From JAJTFA01 sp051715425 (lineage in GTDB: Bacteria > Bacteroidota > Bacteroidia > UKL13-3): a DNA stretch of 64,000 nt. The notes beneath the pieces were generated by a model. The model worked only from the letters and a program-made list of their open reading frames with translations. It ran no database searches and was not told where the DNA came from. Made by a program: the position numbers and the translations under genes. This document shows positions 53,379 through 61,757 of this stretch, one piece after another (position 1 is the stretch's first letter; every line of letters starts with the position of its first letter). The DNA lies in the NCBI GenBank assembly GCA_051715425.1, contig JBPXJS010000041.1, forward strand, positions 372,001 to 436,000, given 5' to 3'.

Positions 53379-54785
53379 TTATGCCAATATCGTTTGACGG
53401 GTGGCTTCCAGTATGGCTTCTGCATTTTCCTGAGAAGATGATTCACTATACACACGCAATACAGGTTCAGTTCCACTTGCCCTGATCATTACCCACTCTC
53501 CGTTTCCTAAGTGAAATTTAAACCCATCGAGGTCTTCTACCTTTTCAATTTGGTAACTGCCAAAATGGGTATATTTACCTGCCTTGCATGATTCGAGTAC
53601 CCGCAGTTTAATCTCCTCCGTAATATGCAAATCAATTCTGCCCATGGCAAATTTGCCAACTACATCATACACTTCCTGTATTAAATCATCCAGCGATTTT
53701 CCTGTTTTAGCCATAAACTCCCATAAGGTTAAGCCAATCCAGATTCCATCGCGCTCCGGTATAAATCCTTTAATGGCAATACCTCCGCTTTCTTCTCCGC
53801 CCACCAGCACATTTTCTGTTACCATTTTTTCGCAGATATATTTAAATCCAATTTTGGTAATCTCTATATCCAATCCGTAGGCTTTTGCCAATTCCGTTAT
53901 TTTTGAAGTAGCACTAAACGTGGTAATTACTTTTCCGCTTAATCCTTTGTACTTATGCAGGTAATGCACCAGCAATAAAATAATATGGTGGGAATCTACA
54001 AACTCCCCTTTTTTATTGTACAAACCAATTCTATCAGCATCTCCGTCAGTAACCAGACCGCAATCAATATCTTCGCTAATCTTAATCAGCTCGCTAAACT
54101 CATGCAGGTTTTTATGAATAGGCTCAGGTGCCTGACCATCAAAACCAGGGTTATAATCACAGTGCAGCAGGGTAATATCCGGAAACAACCTGCGCATGGC
54201 GTTCTGCCCGGCACCATACATGGCATCATAGGCAAACTCCATCCCTGAGTTTTTAATTGCATTCAGATCAAATTTACTTTCAGCTTCATTTACGTAAAGT
54301 GTTTCGAGATCAGCATAGGTAATCATTCCACTTTTTTCCAGTTCAGTTATGCTGCTTAGTTTTATTTCTACATTGGTACCAGGTATGGCCTGTTCTACCT
54401 CATCAATCACCGCAGGACTTGATGGACCACCGTAATGAGCTTTTAGTTTGTAGCCATTATACTCAGGCGGATTATGGCTGGCAGTAATGATTACACCCAA
54501 AGCTGCTTTATATTTTACCGCACCCAATGATACCATTGGTGTAGATACAAAACCTTTGGCCATTGTCACTTTTATGCCATTGGCACACATTACCTGTGCA
54601 ACTGTTTCCATAAACAATTTACCTGCAAAGCGGCAATCGTGCCCCAATACGATGGATAAATTATCAGAGTGATTCTTCTTTATATACGTTGCGGTTCCCT
54701 GAGAAACACGCTTCACATTTTCTACATTAAACTCAGCGGCAATAATTCCCCGCCATCCGTCTGTTCCAAACTTAATCTGATACAT
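53379..54785 (-). CDS. Phosphoglucomutase/phosphomannomutase (alpha-D-phosphohexomutase)
   Basis: This 468-residue protein has all four domains of the family: FGTDGWRGI at the N-terminus, the phosphoserine loop TASHNPPEYNGYK (Ser103), the metal loop TDGDADRIGLY near residue 244, the sugar loop GGEESGGI and the phosphate-binding loop RASGTEPVLRVY. It interconverts hexose 1- and 6-phosphates and supplies nucleotide-sugar precursors. It may also serve the glycan cluster at 2-29625, but the genes are not linked. Confidence 0.93.
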   Translation of the reverse strand: MYQIKFGTDGWRGIIAAEFNVENVKRVSQGTATYIKKNHSDNLSIVLGHDCRFAGKLFMETVAQVMCANGIKVTMAKGFVSTPMVSLGAVKYKAALGVIITASHNPPEYNGYKLKAHYGGPSSPAVIDEVEQAIPGTNVEIKLSSITELEKSGMITYADLETLYVNEAESKFDLNAIKNSGMEFAYDAMYGAGQNAMRRLFPDITLLHCDYNPGFDGQAPEPIHKNLHEFSELIKISEDIDCGLVTDGDADRIGLYNKKGEFVDSHHIILLLVHYLHKYKGLSGKVITTFSATSKITELAKAYGLDIEITKIGFKYICEKMVTENVLVGGEESGGIAIKGFIPERDGIWIGLTLWEFMAKTGKSLDDLIQEVYDVVGKFAMGRIDLHITEEIKLRVLESCKAGKYTHFGSYQIEKVEDLDGFKFHLGNGEWVMIRASGTEPVLRVYSESSSQENAEAILEATRQTILA

Positions 54786-54928
54786 ATTCTTTTATTAGCG
54801 GCACAAGAATAATATTCTTTCATGAGGTTTGAAAAAATCAATTGCATCCTACCCCTGCCCTGATAAAAATTTAACCACAACAAATCAGCGAGTTAAGTTA
54901 TATTTTCATGCAAAAAACATGAAGACTA

Positions 54929-54961
54929 TTGCAAACACTTGCCTAATCGTATATTTGCGAT
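54929..54961 (+). promoter_or_regulatory. Promoter and probable ArsR operator of the ars operon
   Basis: TTG (54929-54931), an 18-base spacer and TATATTTG (54950-54957) form a Bacteroidota promoter. The -7 element lies inside an imperfect palindrome, ATCGTATATTTGCGAT (54946-54961), whose ends ATCG/CGAT match exactly. ArsR binding here would block transcription until arsenite releases it. Confidence 0.6.
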
Positions 54962-54976
54962 ATATATTATATTAAA

Positions 54977-55318
54977 ATGGCCATTAACAAAAAAGGTGAA
55001 TTTTTAAGCGATGAAATCACACTATCGGATTTTGCCCGCACCCTTGGCCATCCTGCACGGATTGCCATATTAAAAACACTGGCAGAAAGAGAGGAATGTA
55101 TTTGCGGAGAGATTGTAGAGGTATTGCCGTTGGCGCAATCAACCGTATCACAACATTTGAAAGAACTAAAAAATATGGGCTTAATACAGGGCACATTAAA
55201 CGGGCCAAAATCCTGTTACTGTATTGATTGGGACAAGTTGCAGGAATTTGTTACCGGATTTAACAAACTGGCAGAAGACCTGCTTGTACGCAAGCCGGAA
55301 AATACCTGCTGTAAATAA
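54977..55318 (+). CDS. arsR: ArsR family arsenic-responsive repressor
   Basis: This 113-residue winged-helix protein has the recognition region AQSTVSQHLKELKNMGLI. Cysteines that may bind As(III) are C41 and C43 in ECICGEI, C80 and C82, and a C-terminal CC pair. The C-x-C sits in the helix just before the DNA-binding segment, like classical ArsR proteins. It is the first gene of the arsenic operon and probably represses its own promoter. Confidence 0.92.
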   Translation: MAINKKGEFLSDEITLSDFARTLGHPARIAILKTLAEREECICGEIVEVLPLAQSTVSQHLKELKNMGLIQGTLNGPKSCYCIDWDKLQEFVTGFNKLAEDLLVRKPENTCCK

Positions 55319-55326
55319 TAAGAACA

Positions 55327-56184
55327 ATGAACACTACTGAAACAAACAACGAACTACTTAAACAAAGTGTAAGAGAAATTTACTCCCGCATTGCTACCCA
55401 AACCAAACAGGATAATGCAGCCTCATGCTGCGGTGCGGGTGGATGCAGCACAGAGGTATACAATATTATGAGCGATGACTATACCACGCTTGAAGGTTAC
55501 AACCCTGATGCAGATTTAGGTTTGGGTTGTGGATTGCCTACCCAGCATGCACAAATAAAACCTGGTGATACCGTACTTGATCTTGGAAGTGGTGCAGGTA
55601 ACGACTGCTTTGTAGCAAGGGCTTTTGTTGGAGAAACTGGAAAAGTGATTGGTGTGGACATGACAGAAAAAATGATAACCCTTGCACGCGAAAACGCAGA
55701 TAAATTAGGTTTTAACAATGTAGAGTTCCGATTGGGAGAGATAGAAAAACTTCCGCTTACGGCAAACCGGGTAGATGTAATTGTAAGTAACTGCGTATTA
55801 AATCTGGTGCCTGACAAAGAAAAGGCGTTTGCCGAAATTTACAGGGTATTAAAACCAGGAGGGCATTTCAGCATTTCTGATGTGGTATTGCTTGGCGACT
55901 TGCCGGCTAAAATTAAAACCGCTACCGAAATGTATGCTGGTTGCGTTGCCGGAGCATTACAAAAAACACATTACCTCAGCATCATTCATCAGAGTGGGTT
56001 TAAGAACGTAACCATTCAAAAAGAAAAGCCTATTGTTATTCCAAATGATATTTTGCTTAATTATCTTTCGCAAGAAGAGATTGATGAATACACCAAAAGC
56101 GGAAAAGGCATTTATAGCATCACCGTTTATGCTGAAAAACCAACAACTGATGCCGTATGCACTCCGGGAGGAGGCTGTTGCTAA
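55327..56184 (+). CDS. arsM: Arsenite S-adenosylmethionine methyltransferase
   Basis: This 285-residue protein has a SAM-binding motif VLDLGSGAGNDCF near residue 83. The conserved As-binding cysteines are at about 68 (GLGCGLPTQ), 156 (VSNCVLNLVPDKEKAF) and 206 (YAGCVAGAL). A Cys pair near the N-terminus (SCCGAGGCS) and a Cys-rich tail (CTPGGGCC) add metal-binding potential. It methylates arsenite to volatile or less retained species. It starts 8 bases after arsR. Confidence 0.92.
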   Translation: MNTTETNNELLKQSVREIYSRIATQTKQDNAASCCGAGGCSTEVYNIMSDDYTTLEGYNPDADLGLGCGLPTQHAQIKPGDTVLDLGSGAGNDCFVARAFVGETGKVIGVDMTEKMITLARENADKLGFNNVEFRLGEIEKLPLTANRVDVIVSNCVLNLVPDKEKAFAEIYRVLKPGGHFSISDVVLLGDLPAKIKTATEMYAGCVAGALQKTHYLSIIHQSGFKNVTIQKEKPIVIPNDILLNYLSQEEIDEYTKSGKGIYSITVYAEKPTTDAVCTPGGGCC

Positions 56185-56198
56185 AAATAGAACCTGCC

Positions 56199-56654
56199 AT
56201 GAATAAAACAGAAACCTTACATTCCCTTTGGGAAGAAGCAAGAACCCGCTTCACCAATTTATTGGTAAATATCACTGAGCAAGACTTACAAAAAAGACTA
56301 CATCCCGACTCGAACTGTATTGGCTTTTTGCTAAAACATATAGGTGAGGTAGAGCAACTCTTTTCGAGAAATGTATTCGGCCTGGAGATAAGTGCCTCCA
56401 TTGAAACCCTTGGTTCCGGAAAAGATAAGGGACAATACAAAAACCTCGCAGAACTCATTCAATATATCCAAACGTCCGGATCTTTTCTAAGTCAGGCTAT
56501 TCTTTCTGTTACAAGTGAACAGTGGGATGAAGAGATTACCACTAAAGAATTTGGAACAAAAACAAAAGCGGCCGCGTTGGGAAGAATTATTTCTCATACT
56601 GCTTATCACGGTGGCCAAATTGGTATCATTCTAAAATACGGAAGAATATATTAA
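56199..56654 (+). CDS. DinB family protein in the ars operon
   Basis: This 151-residue DinB-type bundle starts at MNKTETLHSLW; a start at 56157 would overlap arsM. Metal-binding His positions are visible in LLKHIGEVEQLFSRN and ISHTAYHGGQIGII. It lies between arsM and arsC with gaps of 14 and 1 base, so it is co-transcribed. A role in arsenic handling is possible, since DinB proteins act with small thiols, but this is only inference. Confidence 0.8.
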   Translation: MNKTETLHSLWEEARTRFTNLLVNITEQDLQKRLHPDSNCIGFLLKHIGEVEQLFSRNVFGLEISASIETLGSGKDKGQYKNLAELIQYIQTSGSFLSQAILSVTSEQWDEEITTKEFGTKTKAAALGRIISHTAYHGGQIGIILKYGRIY

Positions 56655-56655
56655 G

Positions 56656-57066
56656 ATGAAAAACATACTTATACTTTGCACAGGCAACAGTTGCCGCAGC
56701 CAGATTGCCCATGGTTATATGGAACAATTTACCAAAGGCAAAGCCAATATATACAGCGCAGGACTTGAAACACATGGAGTAAACCCGCGTGCCATTGCAA
56801 CCATGAAAGCAGATGGTATCGACATTTCCCACCATACCTCCAACAACCTTAAAGAGTACCTGCAAATCCCTTTTGATTATATCATTACCGTGTGCGACAA
56901 CGCCAACGAAAATTGCCCCTATTTCCCCGGGAAGGCAGAGCGGTATCACCACAACTTTACCGACCCCGCAAAAGCAACAGGCACCGATGAAGAAATCATG
57001 AACCAATTTGCACAGGTACGCGATGAAATAAAACAATACTGTAAAACATTTTCGGAAAAAATATAA
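56656..57066 (+). CDS. arsC: Arsenate reductase, low-molecular-weight phosphatase type
   Basis: This 136-residue protein has the CX5R P-loop CTGNSCRS (Cys8 to Arg14). The resolving cysteines of the thioredoxin-coupled class are C80 and C87 in VCDNANENCPYFPG. It reduces arsenate to arsenite for export by Acr3 or methylation by ArsM. It starts one base after the DinB stop. Confidence 0.93.
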   Translation: MKNILILCTGNSCRSQIAHGYMEQFTKGKANIYSAGLETHGVNPRAIATMKADGIDISHHTSNNLKEYLQIPFDYIITVCDNANENCPYFPGKAERYHHNFTDPAKATGTDEEIMNQFAQVRDEIKQYCKTFSEKI

Positions 57067-57370
57067 AATGATGTACAAATGTGGCGATGTGGTGAGGGTT
57101 TTTAGTTTTAAATGTTAAGTTTTTTGCTTTGATTGATGTTTGAAGTTGGGAAGTCCGAAGTTGGGAGGTTCGAAGTTGAGAAGATTTTTAGATCATTCCA
57201 CACTCACACTCACACCCACACTCGCATCGTACGCCAAGCACACAAACGAAACATCGTCTGCACTAACAACATTCTTCCGGGTTGTACAATACCCCAACTC
57301 AACACTTAAAATTCAAAACTCAACATTCAACATTCAACATTTCATGCCCAATGACTAATGCCCAATTAAC
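57067..57370 (+). repeat. 304-base intergenic low-complexity repeat block inside the ars operon
   Basis: No gene is supported here; a 72-codon open frame (57140-57358) is low-complexity. There are three kinds of short repeats: GAAGTTGGGAAGTCC-type units (57141-57183), a CACACTCACACTCACACC-type run (57199-57225) and a CAACTCAACACT/ACATTCAACATT-type run (57295-57345) ending near CCCAATGACTAATGCCCAATT. Similar A/C-rich units occur at 24624-24807. Confidence 0.6.
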
Positions 57371-58405
57371 ATGAATAAACGACTTTCTTTTCTTGATCGC
57401 TATTTAACGTTATGGATTTTTTTAGCCATGCTGGTTGGTGTTGGAATTGGCTATTTTATTCCGGAATCACAAGTCTTTTTAAATCAGTTTCAAAAGGGGT
57501 CAACCAATATCCCTCTGGCTATTGGACTTATTCTCATGATGTACCCACCTCTTGCAAAGGTAAAGTATGAAGAGATTGGTAAAATATTAAAACATCCTAA
57601 AATACTTGCGGTTGGGTTATTTCAAAGCTGGATTCTGGGTCCTGCACTTATGTTTTTACTGGCTTTTATTTTTATGAGAAACAATCCGGATTATATGGCG
57701 GGAATGCTTCTTATAGGATTAGCTCCCTGCATTGCAATGGTATTGGTATGGAATGATCTGGCAAAAGGAGACAATGAATTATGTGCAGGTATGGTTGCAC
57801 TAAATAGTGTATTGCAAATATTATTTTATAGCGCCTATGCGTGGTTTTATGTTACCTGGGTGCCACAGGTATTAGGAATAAAAGGTTATGAAGTGAATAT
57901 TGGCATGGGCGAGATTGCACAAAGTGTACTCATTTATCTTGGTGTACCTTTCTTTAGCGGTTTAATCTCAAGGTATGTTCTTATCAGAATAAAAGGTAAA
58001 GACTGGTTTAACAGAAAGTTCATTCCTGCAATAAGCCCGGTTACATTGATTGCCCTGTTATTTACTATCATCATCATGTTCAGTCTTAAAGGAGAAATGA
58101 TTGTTTCGATTCCATTTGATGTAGTTAAGGTGGCTATCCCACTTACCATTTTTTTTCTGCTCATGTTTCTTTCCACCTTTTATTTAATTAAACAGCTTGG
58201 CGGAAACTATAAGGAAACTACCACTATTTCTTTTACAGCCGGCAGCAATAATTTCGAATTAGGAATTGCGGTAGCCATTGGTATTTTCGGTATTCACTCC
58301 GGTGCTGCATTTGCCGCTGTAATAGGACCTCTTATTGAGGTGCCGGTATTAATTTTACTGGTAAAGTTTGCACTAAACAGGCAAAAAAGTTTCACTCAAG
58401 ACTGA
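57371..58405 (+). CDS. acr3: Arsenite efflux permease Acr3
   Basis: This 344-residue protein has ten hydrophobic segments and the ACR3 signatures: ILMMYPPLAKVKYEEI, FQSWILGPALMFLLA and LIGLAPCIAMVLVWNDLAKGD with the conserved Cys, then NSVLQILFYSAYAWFY. It exports arsenite across the inner membrane, completing the arsR-arsM-dinB-arsC-acr3 set. Its 3' end overlaps the convergent copper monooxygenase gene by 14 bases. Confidence 0.93.
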   Translation: MNKRLSFLDRYLTLWIFLAMLVGVGIGYFIPESQVFLNQFQKGSTNIPLAIGLILMMYPPLAKVKYEEIGKILKHPKILAVGLFQSWILGPALMFLLAFIFMRNNPDYMAGMLLIGLAPCIAMVLVWNDLAKGDNELCAGMVALNSVLQILFYSAYAWFYVTWVPQVLGIKGYEVNIGMGEIAQSVLIYLGVPFFSGLISRYVLIRIKGKDWFNRKFIPAISPVTLIALLFTIIIMFSLKGEMIVSIPFDVVKVAIPLTIFFLLMFLSTFYLIKQLGGNYKETTTISFTAGSNNFELGIAVAIGIFGIHSGAAFAAVIGPLIEVPVLILLVKFALNRQKSFTQD

Positions 58406-59741
58406 TTTTCTCATCTCCAGGCCAGTAAGGCAAATAAATCAGCACCAGTCTCATCATTTCGCTGTCGTCATTCATTCCCCATTCAAATAATACATCTTGT
58501 GGCGGATGATAAGGGTTTTCAGGATTACGGGCGGAGTTATCATAAATAGCCTCAGCATGTAATACAGAACCAGCCGGAATTTTAATCATCTTTTTAAACC
58601 TGTAAAACTCCTGCCAGTTAAAATCCCATTCCGGTATTTCAACAAGGGGTATGGTATCCAAGGCAGAAGTAATGGCATACGCTTTAAAGTATTTACCCAG
58701 ATGATGCATATGCGGGTTTATATTAAGGAGGGAAACATCATTATGGAATTTCACATTGATATGAGCGGTGAAATTACTGTCGTTGGCCTTTATATACCAT
58801 TTGCCATCGGGTGCAGGATTTTTTGGCCTGAATGCTGCAAAACCAATTTTTCTTTCGGGTGCTACTTTGCTAAAATAAATATGAAAGGATGATAAATCCT
58901 GCTGTTCAACAGGAGTTGGCGAATAATGAAAATTCCTGATAAGGAGTACTCCTTTTTTAGGCAACCTGAATCCAATACCTTCCGGATATTGCTGAACAGA
59001 TGTTCCCGGCAACCATCCGTTATGATATGTTTCTTCAGGCAACTTTCCATCCTTTCCAATCAGGTTAAAAAAACGGTAATCATGGTCATCTTTAACCCTG
59101 TTTAATGTATCCTCATCAAATACAAAATAATCCGGACCATTAAAAACATCAACATCATCGGCCACCTCCAGAATCTGATAACTTGCATGGTGCACCACGG
59201 ATTTATTTCCAGGAATAAACGCTATAGCCTTTCCAAACGTATCATGCTTTAACTCGAAGGGAATTTTATAACAGATATATATATTTCTGTTTATTGCCGG
59301 TACAACAAACGGAGCCCGCATTTTAAGAACAAGATCAGGATTTGAAAGTTGCAATACCTTTGTTCGAAAGTTTGATTTCTTCGCCACACCAATCGGCTTT
59401 CCTTCTGCGCATCCCTGATCTATCCACGATATAAGCTGTTTTACTTCCTCATCTGGTAAAGCTTTATTGTTTGCATATTGCCTGTAATGATTGTTTGCTT
59501 TCCATGGTGGCATTATTTTATTCAACACCACGTGCCTGATAAATGTTGCCCTCTTTTTTATATCCGCATAACTATCCAGTTTAAAAGGTGCAGAACCATT
59601 TTCCCTGTGACACGGTACACATCCCTTGTTTACAATTGTTTTAATCTCCTGTTCATAAGTTAAGCCCTGAGCAAAGACAGAAGTCCAAACCGCAGCTTGA
59701 AAAAAAACAAAGAGGAAGTATGCCCTACATTTCAGCAACAT
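58392..59741 (-). CDS. Cytochrome c-fused copper (PHM-like) monooxygenase
   Basis: This 449-residue protein has a signal peptide (ends VFAQ), a c-type heme motif C41-V-P-C-H and a fold of the copper type II ascorbate-dependent monooxygenases. All copper ligands of peptidylglycine alpha-hydroxylating monooxygenase have counterparts: H184-H185 in VVHHASYQ and H272 in NFHYSPT (CuH site), H344 and H346 in NPHMHHLGK, and M429 in DSEMMRLVLIY (CuM site). It should hydroxylate an unknown substrate in the periplasm, with the fused heme as a possible electron donor. It lies 6 bases downstream of the MauG-like gene. Confidence 0.8.
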   Translation of the reverse strand: MLLKCRAYFLFVFFQAAVWTSVFAQGLTYEQEIKTIVNKGCVPCHRENGSAPFKLDSYADIKKRATFIRHVVLNKIMPPWKANNHYRQYANNKALPDEEVKQLISWIDQGCAEGKPIGVAKKSNFRTKVLQLSNPDLVLKMRAPFVVPAINRNIYICYKIPFELKHDTFGKAIAFIPGNKSVVHHASYQILEVADDVDVFNGPDYFVFDEDTLNRVKDDHDYRFFNLIGKDGKLPEETYHNGWLPGTSVQQYPEGIGFRLPKKGVLLIRNFHYSPTPVEQQDLSSFHIYFSKVAPERKIGFAAFRPKNPAPDGKWYIKANDSNFTAHINVKFHNDVSLLNINPHMHHLGKYFKAYAITSALDTIPLVEIPEWDFNWQEFYRFKKMIKIPAGSVLHAEAIYDNSARNPENPYHPPQDVLFEWGMNDDSEMMRLVLIYLPYWPGDEKISLE

Positions 59742-59747
59742 AACCGA

Positions 59748-61679
59748 TTAATACAACCCTCCGATTTTTCTGTTATTCCATTCCGGATGATGCTCAAACA
59801 AAGGCAATGCTACAGGAGAATGTGTTAAGCCTGCAGTATCAGTGAGCGATTGCAAAAAAGCAATCAAATCCTTTTGCTCGGAATCGTTTAAGCCAAGTGA
59901 GTCTGCCGACAAGGTTTGATAAGGCACCTGCATACCAAGACCTAACCCACCTCCTTTATTATAAAAATCAACAACCTTCTCCAGATTCTGATACGACCCA
60001 TTGTGCATGTATGGGGCCGTTAATGCAATATTTCTAACCGTTGGTGTTTTAAAAGAATGCATGTAAAAAGGCGCAGATTCTTTTAGTTTAGCAGCAGCTC
60101 TTCCCGGATCAGGATCTAAAACAAGCTGTTTTGAATCCGGATGTTGTGGCACTCCTAAAACTTCACTTTCACTTTCCTGATAGAGGGGAGGCACCGTTCC
60201 ATTAAACACCGGTGCAAAATGGCAGGTACCACACGCGGCTTTTCCCATAAAGAGATTAAAGCCTCTTTTTACGTTATCAGGGAGAGTTTTACTTTCCCTT
60301 CTTACATACTTATCAAAAGGTGAATTCATGCTTATCAACGAACTTACATAGGCTGAAATGGCGTATGCTACAGTATGCTTATTAACCGGATTCTCCGCGT
60401 ATGACGGAAAACAATCAGCGAATAATTTTTTATAACTGCTGCTTCGGGAAAGTTTATTGCATAATTCAAACACAGTGGTGTTAAACTCCTTATCGCTTAT
60501 GATCACATGTTCCAACTGATCTTCCAAAGCATCAGCACGCATATCATGAAAAAACCTTTCGCTGAAAACCGCGTTCAACAAAGTTGGTGAGTTGCGTGAA
60601 ACGGTACCAGAATGACCGGTAGCCTCACTCATAGTCAATCCATCAGCAAATCCCTTTTCCGGTTTATGGCAACTTGCGCAACTTCTGTCATTGGTTGCTG
60701 AAAGAATGGGATCGAAAAAGAGCAATCTGCCGAGCAAAACCAGTGAGTCGGAGTAAAGCGAAGGTGGCAGTCCGGTGTACTTTAAAGGGTCCAGAAAACT
60801 TCTGTCGAACAGGTTGCGGCTGTGCAAATTAACCGGGGGCAATAAGTTTAAAACAACCGTTTCAGTTGAATGTTCAATACCAGCAGTATTTTGCACATCA
60901 TACAATAAAGCATAAAGTGGATTGATATATCTGGTGAGCACAGCAAGCCGGTCCAGCCTGTCAAAATCATTATTAGCTTTTAAATATTGAATAAACGAAA
61001 CAAACATATCGTTTACTTTTTTACCTGCTTTACCATTTTTTATCTTTTCAGTTTCCGCATATAATAAGAAATCTTTCTGCATTATTTCCACTGCGGTAAT
61101 AGCATCAGGTATAGCATTTCCGGAAGCAGGCACATCAAAACCGGTAAGCCCCAACGTAAATATCCGTATAAGTTCCAGCCGCATTCCTTCCAGCACCTGC
61201 CTGTCGTAAATTTTTGTATCCTCCGGGTAATTATTCATTAATGAAATCAGCCCGGTTAGTTGACTGGTGATTTCATTAGCTGAGGATACCACCTCTTCCC
61301 CGCAAATCAGCTCATCAAGTACCTGAAGCCCCCGGGGTTCCAGAATATTCAGTCCGAAAGATTTACGTTCGAGTTTTGGCAACGGTGCACCGTTTATGTA
61401 TTCCTTCACCAACACAGGCTCCAGTATTTCAAGTAAATATTCGCATGATTTATAGGCCGCTCTTAGTTTCCGGTACTCCTGCCTAAGTTCAGGAATCCTT
61501 TTTTCATCAAGCGATTCTGCAATATGGTGTGTTGCCAGCAGTGCATTTTTAAATAAATCAATACGATGTTTATAATGCTGCCTTATTGTTCCGGAAGGAG
61601 TTATTGCCGTTTGTCTGTAACCGGAAAGTAATACAATACTAATAATGGTAAAGCATAAAAATATGGAGATTTTTTTCAT
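59748..61679 (-). CDS. MauG/CcpA-like di-heme peroxidase with helical N-terminal domain
   Basis: The 643-residue protein has a signal peptide-like start (MKKISIFLCFTIISIVLLSG). An imelysin-like helical region (about 30-280) is followed by the di-heme domain with C334-A-S-C-H and C483-G-T-C-H. Further family motifs are LGRLLFFDPILSATNDRS, SRNSPTLLNA, FKTPTVRNIALTAPYMHNGS. Such proteins reduce hydrogen peroxide or oxidise protein side chains (MauG). Likely co-transcribed with the downstream copper monooxygenase gene. Confidence 0.87.
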   Translation of the reverse strand: MKKISIFLCFTIISIVLLSGYRQTAITPSGTIRQHYKHRIDLFKNALLATHHIAESLDEKRIPELRQEYRKLRAAYKSCEYLLEILEPVLVKEYINGAPLPKLERKSFGLNILEPRGLQVLDELICGEEVVSSANEITSQLTGLISLMNNYPEDTKIYDRQVLEGMRLELIRIFTLGLTGFDVPASGNAIPDAITAVEIMQKDFLLYAETEKIKNGKAGKKVNDMFVSFIQYLKANNDFDRLDRLAVLTRYINPLYALLYDVQNTAGIEHSTETVVLNLLPPVNLHSRNLFDRSFLDPLKYTGLPPSLYSDSLVLLGRLLFFDPILSATNDRSCASCHKPEKGFADGLTMSEATGHSGTVSRNSPTLLNAVFSERFFHDMRADALEDQLEHVIISDKEFNTTVFELCNKLSRSSSYKKLFADCFPSYAENPVNKHTVAYAISAYVSSLISMNSPFDKYVRRESKTLPDNVKRGFNLFMGKAACGTCHFAPVFNGTVPPLYQESESEVLGVPQHPDSKQLVLDPDPGRAAAKLKESAPFYMHSFKTPTVRNIALTAPYMHNGSYQNLEKVVDFYNKGGGLGLGMQVPYQTLSADSLGLNDSEQKDLIAFLQSLTDTAGLTHSPVALPLFEHHPEWNNRKIGGLY

Positions 61680-61704
61680 AAATATGAAATGGTATTAAAA
61701 TCTG

Positions 61705-61732
61705 AAAACCCGGAGCATAAGCATCCGGGTTT
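61705..61732 (-). terminator. Hairpin terminator after the PhoX-like gene
   Basis: AAACCCGGA (61706-61714) pairs with TCCGGGTTT (61724-61732). It lies 25 bases after the stop of the minus-strand PhoX-like gene and ends in a short T-run on the minus strand. Confidence 0.7.
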
Positions 61733-61757
61733 ATCATTGGCCTTATTTATTGTACTA

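Noticed and set aside
56157..56198. Longer DinB protein start overlapping arsM
   Set aside because: It would begin within the arsM coding region and add an unrelated basic sequence; MNKTETL at 56199 is the natural start.
57140..57358. Open frame of 72 codons between arsC and acr3
   Set aside because: It is made of the repeat block, has a low-complexity composition and no recognisable domain or start signal.
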